Positions 6,401 through 9,666 of a DNA stretch of 9,666 bases are shown piece after piece. This stretch comes from Fidelibacterota bacterium. GTDB lineage: Bacteria > Fidelibacterota > Marinisomatia > Marinisomatales > J089. Below the pieces are notes generated by a model, which was given only the letters and a program-made list of their open reading frames with translations, did not search any database and was not told the DNA's origin. Position 1 is the first letter of the stretch. Every line of letters begins with the position of its first letter. The stretch lies in assembly GCA_003695105.1 (NCBI GenBank), contig RFIZ01000030.1, positions 1 to 9,666 of the forward strand. Direction: 5' to 3'. A program made the translations under genes and the position numbers.

Positions 6401-9028
6401 TTACCACTCCCAGGTGAATCCGGCTTTGAGGGACCGCGGCGGTCCCAGGTGGGCCGGATTGTGGTTGGCGTCCTCGGAGGTACCCACACCTGAAAAGCCG
6501 GGATCGAACGGTTTACCGGTGCGGGGATAGACCGAGAGCACATTGGTATAATCGGTCAGGTTCTTGGCCTCCAGGAACAGGGTTCCCCGTATCCGTCCGG
6601 AGAAAAGGTCCTTCTTCAGGCGGAGATCGGCGGTAAAAGTCCAGGGCATGCGAGCCGAATTCACCTCCACCCGCACCGTGGGGTCCACAAAGGGAGTATA
6701 GGGCAATCCGCTGCCCGCGTTGAGAATCAGGTTGGCCGTCCAGCCTCCCAAGGGGTGGAGAGGACCCCAGGCCGGCCCCCGTTGGTGTCCGGTACGAAGA
6801 TACAGGTTCAGGGCCAGGTCGTGGCGCTGATCAAAACTCAGGTAATATTCCTGGTGGGGAACCTCTTCCTGAACGTAGGCGGAAAAATACCCTCCCAGGG
6901 GATTGGCATTGGTTCCCTTGGCTACGGAGTAGGTGTAATTCAGGGCTCCTCCCATCCCGCGGGAAAACCGTTTCTCCAGGGAAAGGTCGACCCCTTTGAC
7001 ACTGGCGTAATCCGTATTGGTATAGACCACATACTGATTGGACAGGTACCGCACCTGAAGGGTGCTCAACAGACCCCGGATATCTTTGGTCCAGACGGTG
7101 ACTGTGAGCGAAATATCGGGAGTGAGAACCTGGGTGACGCCGGTTTCATAGGCCACCGTTTTCTGGGCCTGAACCCGCGGATTGCCAACCAGGGGCAGGG
7201 CAGATCCCAAATCCTTCTGGGCATTATAGTAAAACGCATCGAAGGGCGGAGTCTGGAAAAAATGTCCATAACTGAAATGAAACACGGTATTGACCGTTAC
7301 CGGGTAGGCGATACCGATCCGGGGGGACCACTGGGACTGGGCAGGTACCTCCACCAGCGGGGCCGGAATCCATTGAGAGGCGGTCGAATCCCACAAGACG
7401 AAGCGATCCAGCCGCTGCCACATGGTGGCCCGGGGATCCACCTGATCCCAGCGAAATCCGATGTTCAGAATCAGGTAATCAAATTCCAGTTTATCCTGGA
7501 CATAAAAGAAACTTTCCCGGGGAGTGAATGTGCTGTCATCGACAAAATTGGCCCCGCCCACCCAGGGTTCCTCTTCGGTGTAGATATCCAAATGATGCCG
7601 GGTCAGGCCACCGCCCGCTTTCAAAAGATGACGGTGATTGGCCTGCCAGGTGAGATCGAAGCGACCGGCGGTTGTGAGGGACTGGTCCAGAGAATAGATT
7701 CCTTCATCCCCCTCAAATTCCCCCTCAGCAGACCCGTAGAAATAATAGGAGGCATCCGTATTGGGACGAACATACTGGGAGGGGGTTTTGGTCTGAACTC
7801 CGGTGTAAGACTGAAGGATTTGCCGGTTCAGACTGACTGTGTAATAAAGGGCCGGGGTCAGCGTATGGGTCAGGGACAACGCCCAGCGACTGGAATTTTG
7901 GTAGGTATGCGCCTGGTGTTCTGGATGGTATTTCCAGGGATGGGAATAGGGCTGAGAAATCTCATCGGACCCTTGCCACAGCCAGGAGAGTTTCAGGCGG
8001 TGTCCCAGGGACCGGGTCAGCTTCAGTTGTACATCCTGACTCAGGGTGGCTCCGGAAGGTAAAGGAGAGTCCTGGGCGTGGACCCGGGTGGCCAGATAAT
8101 AATAGATGCGGCTGAAAGGCAGTCTCCCCCCGGACGTGACGTTTAATCCACCCCTTACCGGCCAGTCCACGAGAGGCAGCACCGGCCGGCGGGAAAAGAG
8201 CCGGCGATGATCCCGGGCATAGAGGATCAATTGCGGTTTCAGATCGATCCAGTGGAAATTGGTATCGGCAACACTGGGAAAGGCCCCGGACCGGTGGTAG
8301 CGAAAGTCATTGAGCTGGTCGGAGAGAAATTCAATCCGTCCGGTCGGTTTGTCCGACCCGTCCCGCGTAATGATATTGACGACACTGGACATGGCCTGAC
8401 CGTATTCGGCGTTGAACGTACCGCTGATGACGGTCATTTCCGCAATGGCATTCTGATTAACCGGTGCCGGGAAGGATCCGCTCAGGGGATCCCGAACTTC
8501 GATTCCATCCACCAGATAGAGAATCTCCTTGGTTCGTCCCCCGCGGACGTGGATGCCGCCGGATGCGTCTTCCGTAAATCCAACCTGGGTCGTCAGAATA
8601 TCTCCGATGGTTTCCACCGGCAGGTCCACAATCTCGTCCTGGCTCAACACGGATTGAGTCGAGGTAACATCCTTTTGGATCAGGGGCCGTTCCGCTTCCA
8701 CCACCACTTCCCGTTCATAATCCAGAACGGTTTGCGACAGGGTGATATCCAGCCGGGTGGTGAGGTCGGACCGGATGACGACCCCCTGGACTACTTTGGT
8801 TTCATAGCCGATCATCATACACTTCACGTCATAGGTGCCGGGAGGAATGTTCAGGAGAAAAAATTCGCCGTTCGCCTGAACCACGGCTCCCCGGTCCGTC
8901 CCCGTCAACACAATATTGGCTCCGGGAAGGGGTTCCCCGTCTTCCGTCCGGACAGATCCCGCCAGCTTTCCCCCTTCACCCGCCCGGAGGAAAGTCATCG
9001 TCATGACCAATAAAATGAATCGTTTCAA
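6401..9028 (-). CDS. TonB-dependent outer-membrane receptor with carboxypeptidase-regulatory-like N-terminal domain
   Basis: 875-residue TonB-dependent transporter. Order: signal peptide (MKRFILLVMTMTF...); a carboxypeptidase-regulatory-like beta-sandwich about 22-100 (PLPGANIVLTGTDRG, GEFFLLNIPPGTY), as in SusC-type receptors; a TonB-box-like EREVVVEA at 105-112; a plug about 115-225 (VRGGRTKEILYLVDGIEVRD, then AEYGQAMSSVVNIITRDG); and a long 22-strand-type barrel ending in ...AGFTWEW, a C-terminal aromatic residue as expected for BAM-inserted barrels. The start is inferred: TTG at 9026-9028 gives a classic signal peptide (Lys-Arg then a hydrophobic run); the ATGs at 9002 and 8996 would remove its charged end. 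No Shine-Dalgarno is visible, because a terminator-like hairpin occupies that position. It leads the receptor-cargo-PorV unit, with the cargo gene 4 nt downstream. There is no SusD homologue next to it, so the ligand (glycan, peptide, metal chelate) cannot be assigned. Confidence 0.9.
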   Translation of the reverse strand: MKRFILLVMTMTFLRAGEGGKLAGSVRTEDGEPLPGANIVLTGTDRGAVVQANGEFFLLNIPPGTYDVKCMMIGYETKVVQGVVIRSDLTTRLDITLSQTVLDYEREVVVEAERPLIQKDVTSTQSVLSQDEIVDLPVETIGDILTTQVGFTEDASGGIHVRGGRTKEILYLVDGIEVRDPLSGSFPAPVNQNAIAEMTVISGTFNAEYGQAMSSVVNIITRDGSDKPTGRIEFLSDQLNDFRYHRSGAFPSVADTNFHWIDLKPQLILYARDHRRLFSRRPVLPLVDWPVRGGLNVTSGGRLPFSRIYYYLATRVHAQDSPLPSGATLSQDVQLKLTRSLGHRLKLSWLWQGSDEISQPYSHPWKYHPEHQAHTYQNSSRWALSLTHTLTPALYYTVSLNRQILQSYTGVQTKTPSQYVRPNTDASYYFYGSAEGEFEGDEGIYSLDQSLTTAGRFDLTWQANHRHLLKAGGGLTRHHLDIYTEEEPWVGGANFVDDSTFTPRESFFYVQDKLEFDYLILNIGFRWDQVDPRATMWQRLDRFVLWDSTASQWIPAPLVEVPAQSQWSPRIGIAYPVTVNTVFHFSYGHFFQTPPFDAFYYNAQKDLGSALPLVGNPRVQAQKTVAYETGVTQVLTPDISLTVTVWTKDIRGLLSTLQVRYLSNQYVVYTNTDYASVKGVDLSLEKRFSRGMGGALNYTYSVAKGTNANPLGGYFSAYVQEEVPHQEYYLSFDQRHDLALNLYLRTGHQRGPAWGPLHPLGGWTANLILNAGSGLPYTPFVDPTVRVEVNSARMPWTFTADLRLKKDLFSGRIRGTLFLEAKNLTDYTNVLSVYPRTGKPFDPGFSGVGTSEDANHNPAHLGPPRSLKAGFTWEW

Positions 9029-9033
9029 GTCAG

Positions 9034-9060
9034 AAAAGGGGCAGGGTGGCACCCTGCCCC
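9034..9060 (-). terminator. Rho-independent terminator-like hairpin
   Basis: On the minus strand, a perfect 10-bp GC-rich stem (GGGGCAGGGT paired with ACCCTGCCCC, arms 9051-9060 and 9038-9047) with a GCC triloop is followed directly by TTTTCT (9037-9032). It lies 8 nt after the stop of the upstream secreted-protein gene and fits an intrinsic terminator for it. It also ends only 5 nt before the proposed TTG start of the receptor gene, so it may instead be, or additionally be, a regulatory hairpin. Confidence 0.72.
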
Positions 9061-9068
9061 CGGCCGAT

Positions 9069-9666
9069 TTACTTGACAAAGACCATTTTCTTGGAAACCA
9101 TCCGGCTTCCGTTACTGAGGGTATAGATATACATCCCGGAGGGCACGGTGTATCCCTGGTCATTGGTTCCGTCCCAGGTCACCTGATACCGGTTCGCCGG
9201 CAGATAGCCCTCCACCAGGGTTTTTACTTTTTCTCCTCTGAGATTGACCACCTCCAGTTCCACAACCTGATCCGTTCCCAATGTGAAATTGATGACGGTG
9301 GTGGGATTGAAGGGGTTGGGGTAGTTTTGCTCCAGGGTAAAGGCCTCAGGCAGGGGCGCCGTTTCATCGGGGATCACCGCCAGAGGCGCGTTTTCGGTAA
9401 CCACCACGTTATCGAAATAGCCGGCAATCCCATCGTTATCCATCTGCATGGAGAAGAGACCGAATTTGCCGGCATCCGCCTGATCGATGCCGGTGTCCGA
9501 ATAGGAATCCGCTCCCACCAGGTTGCCGTCGAAATAACAGGTGAAAGTGGTCGTACTGGTATCCGGGGTGTTGACCACCAGTTTCATATGGTGCCAGCCG
9601 CTGCCGGAATACAATCCGGTGGCATCGATATTTTCGCTGAAGGTGTAGGAAAAGGTGGTCATGTCA
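9069..9666 (-). CDS. C-terminal part of a T9SS-type secreted protein with lectin-like domain (5' end outside window)
   Basis: 198 residues are visible before the stop and the frame is open to the right edge; an internal ATG at 9660-9662 is not a credible start because the domain is already under way. The first ~95 residues resemble the end of a concanavalin/LamG-like or GH16-type beta-sandwich (GWHHMKLVV, CYFDGNLVG, GKFGLFSM, GYFDNVVV). They are followed by a linker and a canonical T9SS type-A sorting domain: FTLEQNYPNPFNPTT, a WDGTNDQGYTVPSGMYIY block, and the closing KKMVFVK. In Bacteroidota such domains send proteins through the type IX pore for release or attachment to surface lipopolysaccharide. 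A terminator-like hairpin directly after the stop suggests it ends its own transcription unit. The catalytic or binding role lies outside the window; a carbohydrate-related role is inference. Confidence 0.85.
   Translation of the reverse strand, partial: DMTTFSYTFSENIDATGLYSGSGWHHMKLVVNTPDTSTTTFTCYFDGNLVGADSYSDTGIDQADAGKFGLFSMQMDNDGIAGYFDNVVVTENAPLAVIPDETAPLPEAFTLEQNYPNPFNPTTVINFTLGTDQVVELEVVNLRGEKVKTLVEGYLPANRYQVTWDGTNDQGYTVPSGMYIYTLSNGSRMVSKKMVFVK

Noticed and set aside
6397..6543. N-terminal extension of the cargo protein to an ATG at 6543
   Set aside because: It would overlap the receptor gene by over 140 nt and place the signal peptide about 50 residues inside the protein; the GTG at 6396 fits better.
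6755..8062. A 435-codon plus-strand open frame inside the receptor gene
   Set aside because: The same register-aligned antisense effect; the opposite strand encodes a clear TonB-dependent barrel.
8207..9013. A 268-codon plus-strand open frame covering the receptor's N-terminal and plug domains
   Set aside because: It is an antisense shadow in the aligned register; the plug and regulatory domains on the minus strand are unmistakable.

Overview
The window reads as a chromosomal segment from a member of the FCB superphylum (Fibrobacterota-Chlorobiota-Bacteroidota and related candidate phyla, e.g. Marinimicrobia- or Calditrichota-like lineages). The basis is two proteins with type IX secretion (T9SS)-style C-terminal sorting domains, one with the NYPNPFNPTT signature, a PorV/PorQ-family outer-membrane protein, and a TonB-dependent receptor with an N-terminal carboxypeptidase-regulatory-like domain. 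The DNA is moderately GC-rich, so long antisense open frames are common and are not genes. A genus cannot be assigned from the sequence.

Layout, left to right. (1) 1-1609, minus strand: an M55-family zinc D-aminopeptidase (809-1609), followed 59 nt downstream by a DASS/SLC13-type anion:cation symporter (1-749, its C-terminal part lies beyond the left edge). They look like a two-gene peptide or acid scavenging unit. (2) 1720-2328, plus strand: a DedA-family membrane protein, divergent from the peptidase and overlapping tail-to-tail by 26 bp with the next gene. (3) 2303-9028, minus strand: a tightly packed three-gene unit read right to left: TonB-dependent receptor (6401-9028), then a ~1026-residue exported protein with a CxxCH motif, a fibronectin-III-like domain and a sorting domain (3316-6396, 4 nt after the receptor stop), then a PorV/PorQ-like protein (2303-3319, start and stop sharing ATGA). 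(4) 9069-9666, minus strand: the C-terminal end of another T9SS-type secreted protein with a lectin-like beta-sandwich. A strong terminator hairpin lies in the 40-nt gap before the receptor gene.

How the genes may work together (inference): the receptor-cargo-PorV unit looks like a self-contained surface module, with a TonB-energised outer-membrane channel, a large secreted or surface-attached protein, and a PorV-type shuttle or anchor for it. Its substrate cannot be read from the sequence. The most eye-catching details are a c-type-heme-like CTRCH motif just after the cargo signal peptide, a terminator hairpin that abuts the receptor's start codon, and a symporter in which the usual first SNT motif reads GQH. 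No RNA genes, CRISPR arrays, insertion sequences or sizeable repeats were seen. No gap between genes exceeds about 110 bp.
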